Below, one piece after another: positions 25,661 through 34,296 of a stretch of DNA of 64,000 bases (position 1 is its first letter; every line of letters begins with the position of its first letter). Source of the DNA: Mesorhizobium muleiense (lineage in GTDB: Bacteria > Pseudomonadota > Alphaproteobacteria > Rhizobiales > Rhizobiaceae); NCBI RefSeq assembly GCF_900099905.1, contig NZ_FNEE01000008.1, positions 1 through 64,000 of the forward strand. The letters run 5' to 3'. The notes beneath the pieces were generated by a model that was not told the DNA's origin, did no database searches, and saw only the letters and a list, made by a program, of their open reading frames with translations. The position numbers were made by a program, and so were the translations under genes.

Positions 25661-26569
25661 ATGGCGCTGAAATTCGACACCGACTTCGAACCGGCCTACG
25701 GCCAGAGCGTGACCGTTGCAACCGACGTGCTCCGGATCACCGCGAAAAATCCCGGCCCTTTCACGTTCTACGGCACCAACAGCTACATCGTCGGGCGCGA
25801 GACGCTGGCGGTGATCGATCCGGGGCCGGATGACGATGCGCATCTTAGGACATTGCTCGAGGCGATCGCAGACAGGCCGGTCAGCCACATCTTCGTCAGC
25901 CACACGCATCGCGACCATTCTCCGCTGGCAGTTCGGCTGAAGCAGCACACCGGTGCGATTGTCCTGGCCGAGGGTCCGCATCGGCCGGCGAGGCCGCTGC
26001 GCATTGGCGAAATCAATCCGCTCGACGCCAGCGCCGACACCGCCTTCAATCCGAATCTCGCGCTTGCCGACGATATGGTGGTCGACGGCGACGGCTGGGC
26101 GATCAGAACGGTGCTGACGCCGGGCCATACCGCCAATCATGCCGCCTTTGCGCTGGAGGGAAGCGGTATCCTGTTCTCGGCCGATCATGTCATGGCCTGG
26201 GCGACCTCCATCGTTGCGCCGCCGGACGGCACCATGGCCGACTATATGGCCTCGCTGGATCGGCTGATCGAGCGCGACGACCGCCTGCTGCTGCCCGGCC
26301 ATGGCGGGCCGGTGACAGCGCCGCGCAGCTTCATGCGTGAGCTGAAGTCGCATCGCAGGATGCGCGAGCAAGCGATCCTGGAGCGGATCAGAAGCGGCGA
26401 CCGGACGATCAGGGAGATGGTCGCGGCGATTTACAGGGATACCGATCCGCGCCTGCACGGCGCGGCCGGACTGTCGGTGCTTGCCCATCTCGAGGACCTG
26501 GTGGCGCGCGGCCTGGTGAGCACCGACGGCGACCCGGCGATCGACGGCATTTTCGCGCCCATCGCGTAG
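25661..26569 (+). CDS. metallo-beta-lactamase-fold hydrolase (LACTB2-like)
   Basis: 302 residues. The metal site FVSHTHRDHSPLAVRLK (HxHxDH, about residue 85) is followed by LTPGHTANHAAFALEG, FSADHVMAWATSIVAPPDG and LLPGHGGPVTAP, giving all metal ligands. The C-terminal 60 residues (RTIREMVAAIYRDTDPRLHG, SVLAHLEDLVARGLV) form the winged-helix tail found in LACTB2, an endoribonuclease-like group. ATG 25661 begins the conserved part; longer readings run through the dispersed repeat. Function is inferred at fold level only. Confidence 0.82.
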   Translation: MALKFDTDFEPAYGQSVTVATDVLRITAKNPGPFTFYGTNSYIVGRETLAVIDPGPDDDAHLRTLLEAIADRPVSHIFVSHTHRDHSPLAVRLKQHTGAIVLAEGPHRPARPLRIGEINPLDASADTAFNPNLALADDMVVDGDGWAIRTVLTPGHTANHAAFALEGSGILFSADHVMAWATSIVAPPDGTMADYMASLDRLIERDDRLLLPGHGGPVTAPRSFMRELKSHRRMREQAILERIRSGDRTIREMVAAIYRDTDPRLHGAAGLSVLAHLEDLVARGLVSTDGDPAIDGIFAPIA

Positions 26570-26576
26570 CCGCCAC

Positions 26577-26955
26577 GCGGCCGGGGCCGTGCCGGCCTGG
26601 CCTGCGACTTCCTCATCCAGCTCGGCTAGGAAATCCACGATGCGGGCCGCATTGTCGCCAAGGTCGTAGCGTCCGTAGCGCGAGGCCGAACGCATGTCGA
26701 CGATAGCCGCGTCGCCATCGTCGGTCACACGGATGGCGACGTCGGCGGGAAGGCTGAGGATGAAGCTCCTGGCCAGGACGTTGATCGTCACCTCGCTTTG
26801 CCCGATCGCACGGGGAAACGGCGCCGTAAGCTGCCAGTCCCGACGATCGAGCACGGATTCGACTGCTTCCAGGACCCGATCGAATGGGCGTGGCCGACGA
26901 GAACGGTCAGGAGCAGGACCGCCGAAAAGCGCCCATCCGCCGCGACCAACCGCCT
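26577..26955 (-). pseudogene. internally deleted copy of the DUF1499 gene at 37.7 kb
   Basis: The minus-strand frame from about 26890 to 26577 reads FDRVLEAVESVLDRRDWQLT, PFPRAIGQSEVTINVLARSF and DVAIRVTDDGDAAIVDMRSA, nearly identical to the C-terminal half of the protein at 37685-38479. Upstream (26890-26955) the DNA jumps to the beginning of that gene (FSAVLLLTVLVGH), skipping about 370 bases that encode two membrane helices. One A is also lost in GCCGAAAAGCGCC, breaking the frame, and the stop codon has changed. The duplicate is therefore dead. Confidence 0.85.
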
Positions 26956-26986
26956 TCTATCTGACGGCGCCCATTGGCAATACGGT

Positions 26987-28786
26987 TCAATATGCAAGCA
27001 GATCTTTGCTGGAATAGATATCGCCTCTGATGTCGACGATCAGCCGTTTTGCTGACACAGCCGTTGTGCTGGTCACGCGAAGCGCCAGTTTCCCGGAATT
27101 GTTCATCAAGGTCGCGCCAGAAAAATTTCCGATGTGCGAAGAGATGTCTGTGCCGGTGGTAATATCAAAATCCATCCCATTGAACCTAGCGTCCAAGCAC
27201 ATATAGAAAGAATGATTTCTATTGTTCAATCTAATTGAAATACGAGCCATAAGTCTTGTAGGCATATCCATCAAATCGAATATTTCTGCCCCGTCACCCC
27301 TATGAGTTAGTAATTTTGGAAATTGAAGATGCCGGATAAGCACCCCGTTGTTTGTGGCCGTGCCGACGTAATTGAGTATAGCGTTTGGAACGGTGTTTGT
27401 AACCACGCTTTCAATCTCGCTGTTGTTTCCCGAACGGATAAGCGTCGGACAATCTGTCGCCAAAATTTCTCCACGCACCGTCGCGCCGAACGCTAAATTG
27501 ACAGCACAGTCACAGTCCTTCGCATAGCCGTTCTGGATGTTGCAGACTTCGACGGCCGATCCTCCGCCAATGTTGAAGCCGTACTCGAAACCATGCGCCC
27601 GGACATTCGAAAAATTGCATGCCGGCGCCGAGCCGTGCTCTGTGGCCAGAATATAGATACCGTAGAAACCTACCTTTGAGCCGGTCGAATGATTGGGATG
27701 ATCCTTATTGTGCTTGACGATTAGATTAGAGACGTTAATCCCGTCCGACGGACCTTGGCCGCCGCTTTCTGCAGAACGAGAAATATAAAGACCATGATCG
27801 ATTGTTTCGCGCACCGTCACGTTCGAAATCTGGCCTTCTCGCTGCTCATCTTCAATGTGGATGGCCTCGCTCCGACTAAACTTGATGATGCTATCGCCAA
27901 GGAGCCAACCCTTCGTACCGGCTACGCTTAAGCCGAATCCGGAGCCGGGAAAGGTCGACCCGACCCCAGTACCGAGAATATTGCCAGTCACAATGAAGTT
28001 TTGTGCGTTCCCATCAAAATGGTTTAACGCGATCACGTCGGCACGATCCGAATACATAAAAGACGTACTGATTATGACATCACGCAAATCTGTCGATTGT
28101 GCATCGTCAGAAAGAAGCCCATAGGAAGAACCTATAACATCCGCGCCGCTGATTATTATTTTGCTTGCACCATTCGAATTGTCCCTGATGCCTATGCCAT
28201 CGACTGACTCAACGCGTCCGGTCAACTTCCAAAACTCTGTATCGTTTACGATGTTTACTACAGGATTGGACGTGGCACCGGAGTCGATAACTCGCTCGAA
28301 CATCTCAGCATTGCAAAAGGTATTCACGGAAGCGACCAGATAGCGTCTTGAGGTGGCCGAGCGAAGAGCAATAGCGCTTTTCACCGCCGCACTATCGTCG
28401 GTGATCTCGTCTCCCGCCGCGCCGAGCATATCCGCGGTGGAGTCTTGCCCCTCCGCAATCTCCCACCAAAATCCGCCTTCGGTCTGGAATTTCCCCGCAT
28501 GTGACGGCTCAGACCCCACCTTCTTGTACAGCGCCCCGCCGCCATCCCCAACGGCGCTGTATCCGGTTACGCGAAGGGCATTGATGTTTGCAGGAATCGA
28601 AAGCGTCGACATGCCGGTGACAGTAGCATAGATCGGCACATCGCCTCGGGCGTTGATGTCCGTTGCGGGGCTTTCGCCCAGGCACGACCCGCTTTCTCGC
28701 TTCCGCCAGGAATATAGCGGCAGCGTAACTATCGCGGCTGCGAGCGCTGAGATTCCGGAAATAAAGAGACGGCGGCTGGTTCTCAT
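26987..28786 (-). CDS. Tat-exported pectate-lyase-3-type beta-helix protein
   Basis: 599 residues. A twin-arginine leader (MRTSRRLFISGISALAAAIV) is followed by the Pectate_lyase_3 entry motif GAAGDEITDDSAAVKSAIAL (about residues 120-139). A long right-handed beta-helix then shows repeated turns such as GIGIRDNSNGASKIIISGAD, SEAIHIEDEQREGQISNVTV and FGFEYGFNIGG-like rungs. The C-terminal 80 residues form a separate beta-rich domain. Proteins of this kind cleave or modify polysaccharides outside the cytoplasm; between the polysaccharide operon and a GDP-mannose gene, this one could trim that polymer. Catalytic residues cannot be assigned from sequence. Confidence 0.72.
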   Translation of the reverse strand: MRTSRRLFISGISALAAAIVTLPLYSWRKRESGSCLGESPATDINARGDVPIYATVTGMSTLSIPANINALRVTGYSAVGDGGGALYKKVGSEPSHAGKFQTEGGFWWEIAEGQDSTADMLGAAGDEITDDSAAVKSAIALRSATSRRYLVASVNTFCNAEMFERVIDSGATSNPVVNIVNDTEFWKLTGRVESVDGIGIRDNSNGASKIIISGADVIGSSYGLLSDDAQSTDLRDVIISTSFMYSDRADVIALNHFDGNAQNFIVTGNILGTGVGSTFPGSGFGLSVAGTKGWLLGDSIIKFSRSEAIHIEDEQREGQISNVTVRETIDHGLYISRSAESGGQGPSDGINVSNLIVKHNKDHPNHSTGSKVGFYGIYILATEHGSAPACNFSNVRAHGFEYGFNIGGGSAVEVCNIQNGYAKDCDCAVNLAFGATVRGEILATDCPTLIRSGNNSEIESVVTNTVPNAILNYVGTATNNGVLIRHLQFPKLLTHRGDGAEIFDLMDMPTRLMARISIRLNNRNHSFYMCLDARFNGMDFDITTGTDISSHIGNFSGATLMNNSGKLALRVTSTTAVSAKRLIVDIRGDIYSSKDLLAY

Positions 28787-29063
28787 AGACGGGTCCAGAC
28801 AGTCTTGCTGTATTCAATTCACCGGGTGAACGCCCGTCTCTAACCTGGGTTTTTAAACCCAGGCCCGCGTCGTCGACGCCGATGCCGACGATGTAACAGG
28901 CAGGGTTTTCGACTTGGATCGCGGGTATCCTAAATAAGTTCTGCTTCCGTGTGGCGATCTTACCAGCGATCAACGAATCTGTCAGGGCGCGGGTAGTTGA
29001 TTTGGCGCTAACATTCAACGTCTAGTAGGTATGCCCTCATGACGAGACCGCGAGTGGCGAGCC

Positions 29064-31304
29064 TCACTGAGGCTCGCCGACGGTGCTATCGAGATACTGG
29101 GTTAGCGCGCAAACCAGATGATAAAAAATGCTTGCCGGTACGTCGGTAGCCAGCGAGCGGCCGCGCTCGTCGATCCGGTCTATCCACAGGCCGAGCGGTG
29201 CCGGATTGATGTGCCAACGGAACAGGCGGCCGACACGCGCTTCGATCTCGGGCTTGAGGTCAGGGCCGCCCGAACCGTCCAATGCAATCGCCGCCTTGAT
29301 TGCTTCGGCCTGCGGCCAACTGCGCGAGACAAGGTCGAGTGGCAGGCCTTGCCGCGAGACGGCGCCATAGGCGAGGCCGGTGGCGCGATTGAGGCCGTTG
29401 GCGATGGCCGAGGCATAGAGCTTTCTGGCAAAGCCGGTCAGCTCACTCTGGCCGCTGCGCCGGGTGAAGTCGCACAGCAGCGAGGCCCATTCGAAATGGT
29501 GGCCGGGTTCCGTCCAGGCACCTTTCTCGCCCTCCGCCGGCCTCCACTCGGCATCGAAATATTCGCCCAGCGTCCAGCTCTCCGGATCGAAGAAATGGCT
29601 GCGAAACAGATCGACGATGCGCGCGGCGCGGCGAAGATAGGCGAGTTCGCCGGTCGCTCGATGCCAGGCCAGAAAAGCCTCGAGCAGATGCATGTGCGGG
29701 TTGGAACGGCGTTCGCCAACGCCGCTCGACGTTTCGAGAAAGCCGGTCATGCGGTGATCCTCGAGACGCGCGTCGAGAAATGCAAACGTTTCTTCGGCAA
29801 GCCGCAATGCATCAGGATTGCCGACCATGTGGGCATGCGCCAGCGCCAGCAGCACGCAGGAATGATCGTAGGCATCCTCGGTTGCGTCGGCGACGGTGCC
29901 GTCGACATTGAGCGTGCGCACCCAGCCGCCATTGTCGGTGCGGCCGTTCCTGGCCATGAATTCGAGGCCGTGGCCGATCAGCCGGTCGGCAGGCCCGTCC
30001 CAGCCGCGCGCCCTGGCGACAGCGAAGGCGTAGACTTGCCTGGCCATGGTGCGCATGCGCTTGGGCTTCTTCAGCGGTGTGGCGTCAAAGCCGAGCGCCT
30101 CGTGAAAACCGCCATGGCGCTCATCGACCCCGACCGTCGACCATAGCGGCACCGTCTCTTCAAACAGCCAGTGGTGCACACGACGGCGCCAAGCGCCGCT
30201 TTCGATGACGCGGTCGTCGGCGGGCGTGAACCTGGTTTCCAGCCGGCCGCTCTTTTCGAGCTGCTCGACGATCTTCTTGACGTTCTGGCTGCGGCTGACC
30301 GGGGCGACGAAGGTGGCATCGGCGGTCGAGACGATGGCAACGTCCTTCAAGCCAATGGCCGAGAGCAGGCGACTGTCGCTGCGGATGTAGGAGTTCTCGC
30401 AGTCGATGGCGACGACATCGCCGACGATGACATTGCCGTCATTGTCGGAGGGGCCGACATCGAGCAGCGATTGCCAGGAACCGAGATCGTTCCAGCGGAA
30501 GCCGGCCGGCACCATGGCGATATGGCTGGCGCGCTCCATGATCGCATAGTCGATCGACGTCGACGGAATGGCGGCGTAGAGTTCCAGAGGCATATAGAGA
30601 CCGGAAAGATCTGACGTCGCCGCCTGATAGGCATTTTCGGTGGCGTTCCAGATTTCGGGCTCGAAAGCCGTGAAGGCGTCGCGCATGGCGCTGGCGCGAA
30701 ACAGGAAGATGCCGGTGTTCCAGTAGAAGTTGCCGGCCGCCAGATAGCTTCGCGCGGTCGCGAGGTCCGGTTTCTCGACGAAACGCGAGACATCGCAGAT
30801 GCCATCCTTCTCGCCGGCGATCTCGATATAGCCGTAACCGGTTTCGGGGTGGCCGGGTTTGATGCCGAATACCACCAGCCGGCCGGCACGCGCCGCAGCG
30901 GTGCCGTTTTCCACGCTCTGCCAGAATTGTCGCGCGGTCGTGATCTCATGATCGGACGGCACCACCAGCACCAGGCTGTCGCCAAATTCGGAGAGGGTTC
31001 GCAGGGTCGCCAAGGCGACGGCGGCGGCGGTGTTGCGTCCGGTCGGCTCGAACAAGGGGCCGCCGCCGGAAAGGTCGATGCCGGCGAGATCAGCGTGGAC
31101 GCGATCGGCATGCCGCTCCGAGGCAATCAGGAAGACCGGCGTTTCGCCGTCCGGCCGCGCCGTAAGCCGCCGCAACGTCTTGACCAGCATCGAGCCATCG
31201 CCTGAAAAATCATGGAACTGCTTGGGATTGTCCTCGCGCGACAGCGGCCACAGCCGTGAGCCAACGCCGCCGCTCATGACAAAACTGACGATTCTCTCAG
31301 TCAT
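29064..31304 (-). CDS. mannose-1-phosphate guanylyltransferase fused to an AGE-family sugar isomerase domain
   Basis: A 746-residue two-domain enzyme. Residues 1-350 are a ManC-type nucleotidyltransferase: VMSGGVGSRLWPLSREDNPK, FEPTGRNTAAAVALATLRTL, VVPSDHEI, FVEKPDLATA, NFYWNTGIFLFRA and FRWNDLGSWQSLLD. Residues 370-746 are an N-acylglucosamine 2-epimerase (AGE) type (alpha/alpha)6 barrel: DERHGGFHEALGFDATPLKK, RMRTMARQVYAFAVARARGW, PHMHLLEAFLAWHRATGE, TEPGHHFEWASLLCDFTRRS and RSWPQAEAIKAAIAL. The usual ManC partner is a cupin phosphomannose isomerase; here an AGE barrel likely does the job (Fru-6-P to Man-6-P). A separate phosphomannomutase is still needed. ATG 31304 has GAGAG upstream. Confidence 0.88.
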   Translation of the reverse strand: MTERIVSFVMSGGVGSRLWPLSREDNPKQFHDFSGDGSMLVKTLRRLTARPDGETPVFLIASERHADRVHADLAGIDLSGGGPLFEPTGRNTAAAVALATLRTLSEFGDSLVLVVPSDHEITTARQFWQSVENGTAAARAGRLVVFGIKPGHPETGYGYIEIAGEKDGICDVSRFVEKPDLATARSYLAAGNFYWNTGIFLFRASAMRDAFTAFEPEIWNATENAYQAATSDLSGLYMPLELYAAIPSTSIDYAIMERASHIAMVPAGFRWNDLGSWQSLLDVGPSDNDGNVIVGDVVAIDCENSYIRSDSRLLSAIGLKDVAIVSTADATFVAPVSRSQNVKKIVEQLEKSGRLETRFTPADDRVIESGAWRRRVHHWLFEETVPLWSTVGVDERHGGFHEALGFDATPLKKPKRMRTMARQVYAFAVARARGWDGPADRLIGHGLEFMARNGRTDNGGWVRTLNVDGTVADATEDAYDHSCVLLALAHAHMVGNPDALRLAEETFAFLDARLEDHRMTGFLETSSGVGERRSNPHMHLLEAFLAWHRATGELAYLRRAARIVDLFRSHFFDPESWTLGEYFDAEWRPAEGEKGAWTEPGHHFEWASLLCDFTRRSGQSELTGFARKLYASAIANGLNRATGLAYGAVSRQGLPLDLVSRSWPQAEAIKAAIALDGSGGPDLKPEIEARVGRLFRWHINPAPLGLWIDRIDERGRSLATDVPASIFYHLVCALTQYLDSTVGEPQ

Positions 31305-31655
31305 TGGGCTCTCGCGCTCAAAAGGACTGGGGCCTCGCAGCACCGCATCGACGCTTTCGAAGCTCTGCCAGCGCTAGTCCCCAATACAAGTTCCTGTTTG
31401 TCCGATGACACCAGCTTAAACCTGAGGCGCCGTTCGCAACGATTCCCACACTGTTAACCGTGGTCAATGGGCGTCGCTTTTTAAAACGTTCAATCTCAAC
31501 AATGCAAGGAGTGCTGCGCGTATCTCGCCGGGGCCGTTGTTAGCGGCCGTGCATTTAGGCGCCATTCTCGTCCGTAGACGAAGCGTGGACGCCGCCCCGA
31601 TTTCACGAAGAGCACGGCGCGGCAAACTACGAGCTCACACTCGGCTCCTCAAACC
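31305..31655. other. intergenic region between ManC-AGE and the phosphorylase genes
   Basis: 351 bases without a supported gene. It must contain the promoter of the ManC-AGE gene. Only a small GGCCG/CGGCC stem at 31532-31548 was noticed. Confidence 0.5.
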
Positions 31656-32585
31656 TCAGAACCGGCTGGAGCGCTCTTCCGGTTGAGGCGACTTCAGATC
31701 CTGGCAAGAGCATTGCGGATTGGCCGGAAGTCGCGCGGCGGTCTCCAGCGCGACAAGCGAGGCTGTCATGGAGAGATTGGGCAGCACGTCCTCCTGCAGC
31801 AATTTCTGGCGGTTGCGGTCCATATAGTCGTTAAAACCCGCCGTGACGAACGCACAGGGCACGAAGCAGGCGCCGATCTCGCGCGCCAGGGTCGCCTCAG
31901 GGGCGATGGAATGGTTGAGCACGTCCGCCCCCATGCCGCGATACGCCAGGGCTTCGGCCGGGGTTGTCAGCCGCGGCCCATAACAATGGGCAGCCACCAG
32001 TTGCTGTTCGATGCCATGCACGCGGCATTCGGCCGGCCAATGGCGGCGGGCCGTCTCGGCCAGAACCGCCGCGCATCTTGGACATACGATCTGCTTGCCC
32101 GAACAGTCAAAACTCTGGCGGTCCGGAAGCAGTGAAAACGGGGTCTGCGTCAGTTCGATGATATCGGCGGGCACCACCATGTCGCCGGGCTGGATCGCCT
32201 TGTTGACGGCGCCAACGGTCGAGCAGGCGAGGACCTGCCGCACCCCCGCTTGCATCAACACCCAGAACGCGCGGCGATGGCAGGAATGGTCGATATGGTC
32301 GCGGGGATTGCCGTGCGAATACATGCACAACGCGCGCTTTGCTCTGCCTTCGGCTGAAATCGAGGCATCGAACTCGAGCAACTTCCAGTTGTCGGAACGA
32401 CCGAAAGGCGTTTCAAAACTCATGTCGCGCCGCAGCGTGCGCACGCCCTCGACTCCGACATCTTCCGGGAAGGCAAGCCCCCAGTTTGCCGAGCCGGTGA
32501 TGATGGCCAAGCCTAGCTGAGGGATGTCAGTCGATCGATCCGCCGGAGCACCGGCTGCGTGATGATTTTGGGGCATGCTTCCCAT
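31656..32585 (-). CDS. purine nucleoside phosphorylase/MTA phosphorylase-like protein
   Basis: A 309-residue nucleoside phosphorylase of the MTAP/PNP class: LAIITGSANWGLAFPEDVGV, MYSHGNPRDHIDHSCHRRAF, VLACSTVGAVNKAIQPGDMV and PADIIELTQTPFSLLPDR, then RLTTPAEALAYRGMGADVLN and HSIAPEATLAREIGACFVPC. It should split a purine nucleoside or methylthioadenosine with phosphate. The phosphate-loop His motif (GRxHxYEG in ordinary PNPs) is here SHGNPRDHIDH, so specificity may differ. It is the last gene of an operon with a polyamine-type ABC transporter, 21 bases after the second permease gene, suggesting the imported compound is its substrate. Confidence 0.78.
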   Translation of the reverse strand: MGSMPQNHHAAGAPADRSTDIPQLGLAIITGSANWGLAFPEDVGVEGVRTLRRDMSFETPFGRSDNWKLLEFDASISAEGRAKRALCMYSHGNPRDHIDHSCHRRAFWVLMQAGVRQVLACSTVGAVNKAIQPGDMVVPADIIELTQTPFSLLPDRQSFDCSGKQIVCPRCAAVLAETARRHWPAECRVHGIEQQLVAAHCYGPRLTTPAEALAYRGMGADVLNHSIAPEATLAREIGACFVPCAFVTAGFNDYMDRNRQKLLQEDVLPNLSMTASLVALETAARLPANPQCSCQDLKSPQPEERSSRF

Positions 32586-32606
32586 CTTGATCAGGATATT
32601 GGCTCG

Positions 32607-33416
32607 TCAGGATTTTCGGCTCGGTAAGGATTTTTGGCGAAGGGCGACGATCACGACGACGACCACAACAATGGCGGTCCACAATGTCGAGATCGCCGCA
32701 ATGGTCGGATCGATCTGATCGCGCAGCGAGATGAACATGAGCTTCGGCATCGTGCTGTTGCGACCACTTGCCACGAAGATCGAAATCACGGACTCGTCGA
32801 GCGACGTCAGGAACGCCATCAATGTCGCCGACAACAGGCTGAGCCGAAGTTGCGGGACGATTATCTCGCCAATAGCCCTGGCCCAGTCCGCGCCGAGGCT
32901 GCGCGCCGCCTGAACCTGGTTCCAGTCGAAGCGAGCCAGGGCGGGCAGCAGCACAATGCACGCCACCGGAACGGCGAGCACCACATGTCCGACCAGCACA
33001 CCGAACAGCGTTCCGACAAGACGTTGCGCCGCCAGCACAAAAAACAGGCCGATCGCCAGCAGGATTCCTGGGGTGACAGAGGGGGTGAGCAGAACGCCCT
33101 GGATGGACGCTGCGGACTTGCCGCCCAGCCGATTCATCGAGATGCAGGCGAGCAGCGCAAACGGCACCGCGATCAGCGCCGTCAATGTCCCAAGGATCAG
33201 GCTGGTCCTGAGTGCTGCCATCCACGTCGCCGAGCCGAAAAAATTCTCGTACCAGCGCAACGAGTAGGCGTGCGGCGGAAACTCGAGGAGATTGGACGCC
33301 GAAAACGAAAGCGGCACCACCACGAGCGTCGGCAACATCAGAAATGCCATGACAAGCGCAGCAAAGCTCCACAGGACGATGCGGGCGAGCCGGTTTTGCG
33401 GATAGGCTTCAAGCAT
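32607..33416 (-). CDS. ABC transporter permease, PotC-like
   Basis: A 269-residue inner-membrane permease with six helices, including VLWSFAALVMAFLMLPTLVV at the N-terminus and STLWTAIVVVVVVIVALRQK at the C-terminus. The cytoplasmic EAA loop reads QAARSLGADWARAIGEIIVP, the coupling site for the ATPase. Overlaps the other permease gene by eight bases. Together they form the membrane channel of a spermidine/putrescine-type importer. Confidence 0.9.
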   Translation of the reverse strand: MLEAYPQNRLARIVLWSFAALVMAFLMLPTLVVVPLSFSASNLLEFPPHAYSLRWYENFFGSATWMAALRTSLILGTLTALIAVPFALLACISMNRLGGKSAASIQGVLLTPSVTPGILLAIGLFFVLAAQRLVGTLFGVLVGHVVLAVPVACIVLLPALARFDWNQVQAARSLGADWARAIGEIIVPQLRLSLLSATLMAFLTSLDESVISIFVASGRNSTMPKLMFISLRDQIDPTIAAISTLWTAIVVVVVVIVALRQKSLPSRKS

Positions 33417-34296
33417 GGGCGGCTGCCACTGCGTCCTGGGCCAGCAGGCGGCGTGCCGCCAGCAGCATCACACCGATCAGCGCCATCAGAACGAGGAGCA
33501 GAATGCCCAGGACGCTTGCCGACCCCCAATCCTGAAAGGTCGATAGCGCACGCTCGATCCGGGTAGAGAGAGGATTTACCTTGCCGCCGCCAAGCACCGC
33601 CGGCGTGATGAAAAAACCGATGGAATAGATGAGCACGATGACCGAACCCGAGAAGATGCCGCCGGCCGAAAGCGGCATGATGACGGTGCGGATGACCTGC
33701 CCGAGCGTGGCTCCCATGCTCGCTGCCGCGCGAACGAGGTTTGGGTCGATATCGCGCATCGCGGCATAAACCGGCAGCAGAAAGATCGGCAGCATGTAGT
33801 GAACCATGCCGATCAGCGTTCCGGTAAAATTGTAGACCAGCGGCAAAGGCTCCGCCGTCAGGCCAGAACCAGTCAAGGCCGCGTTGACCAGGCCATCACG
33901 CCGCAACAGCACGAGCCAGCCATAGGTGCGCACCAGGATAGCGGTCCACAACGGCAGCATGACGAAGGCCATCAGCAAATTGGCCACCCTTGGCCTGGCG
34001 CTGGCCAAGGCGAGTGCCAGCGGGGTGCCCAGAACAATGCAGATCGCCAGCGTGCCGAGGGACAGTTCGAGGGTGGTGACGAGCGCCGACCATGTCAGTC
34101 CGCTCGAAAGCACTTTGGCGTAGTTGCCGACAGTGTACTCGCCGCCTGTGGTCAAAAAAGATTGCCGGATGATCCAAAGGATGGGCAGTATCGCCGCCAG
34201 TCCAACGATGAACAGCGCCGGCAGCGAAAGCGAAAGAAAAAACCGCCGCTCGCGGCGCGCATCCGCCAGCAGCGCTGGATCCACGGTGGCGGTCAC
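33409..34296 (-). CDS. ABC transporter permease, PotB-like
   Basis: 295 residues, six helices; the first is FFLSLSLPALFIVGLAAILP and the last SVLGILLLVLMALIGVMLLA. The EAA loop is VRAAASMGATLGQVIRTVIM. Overlaps the ATPase gene by four bases (34293-34296), so it is translationally coupled. The pairing with a PotC-like second permease is the polyamine/opine-type transporter layout. Confidence 0.9.
   Translation of the reverse strand: MTATVDPALLADARRERRFFLSLSLPALFIVGLAAILPILWIIRQSFLTTGGEYTVGNYAKVLSSGLTWSALVTTLELSLGTLAICIVLGTPLALALASARPRVANLLMAFVMLPLWTAILVRTYGWLVLLRRDGLVNAALTGSGLTAEPLPLVYNFTGTLIGMVHYMLPIFLLPVYAAMRDIDPNLVRAAASMGATLGQVIRTVIMPLSAGGIFSGSVIVLIYSIGFFITPAVLGGGKVNPLSTRIERALSTFQDWGSASVLGILLLVLMALIGVMLLAARRLLAQDAVAAAHA

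Noticed and set aside
25607..26854. 415-codon minus-strand frame across the MBL gene
   Set aside because: It merges the shadow of the MBL gene with the truncated DUF1499 copy; only the last part has real homology and it is given as a pseudogene.
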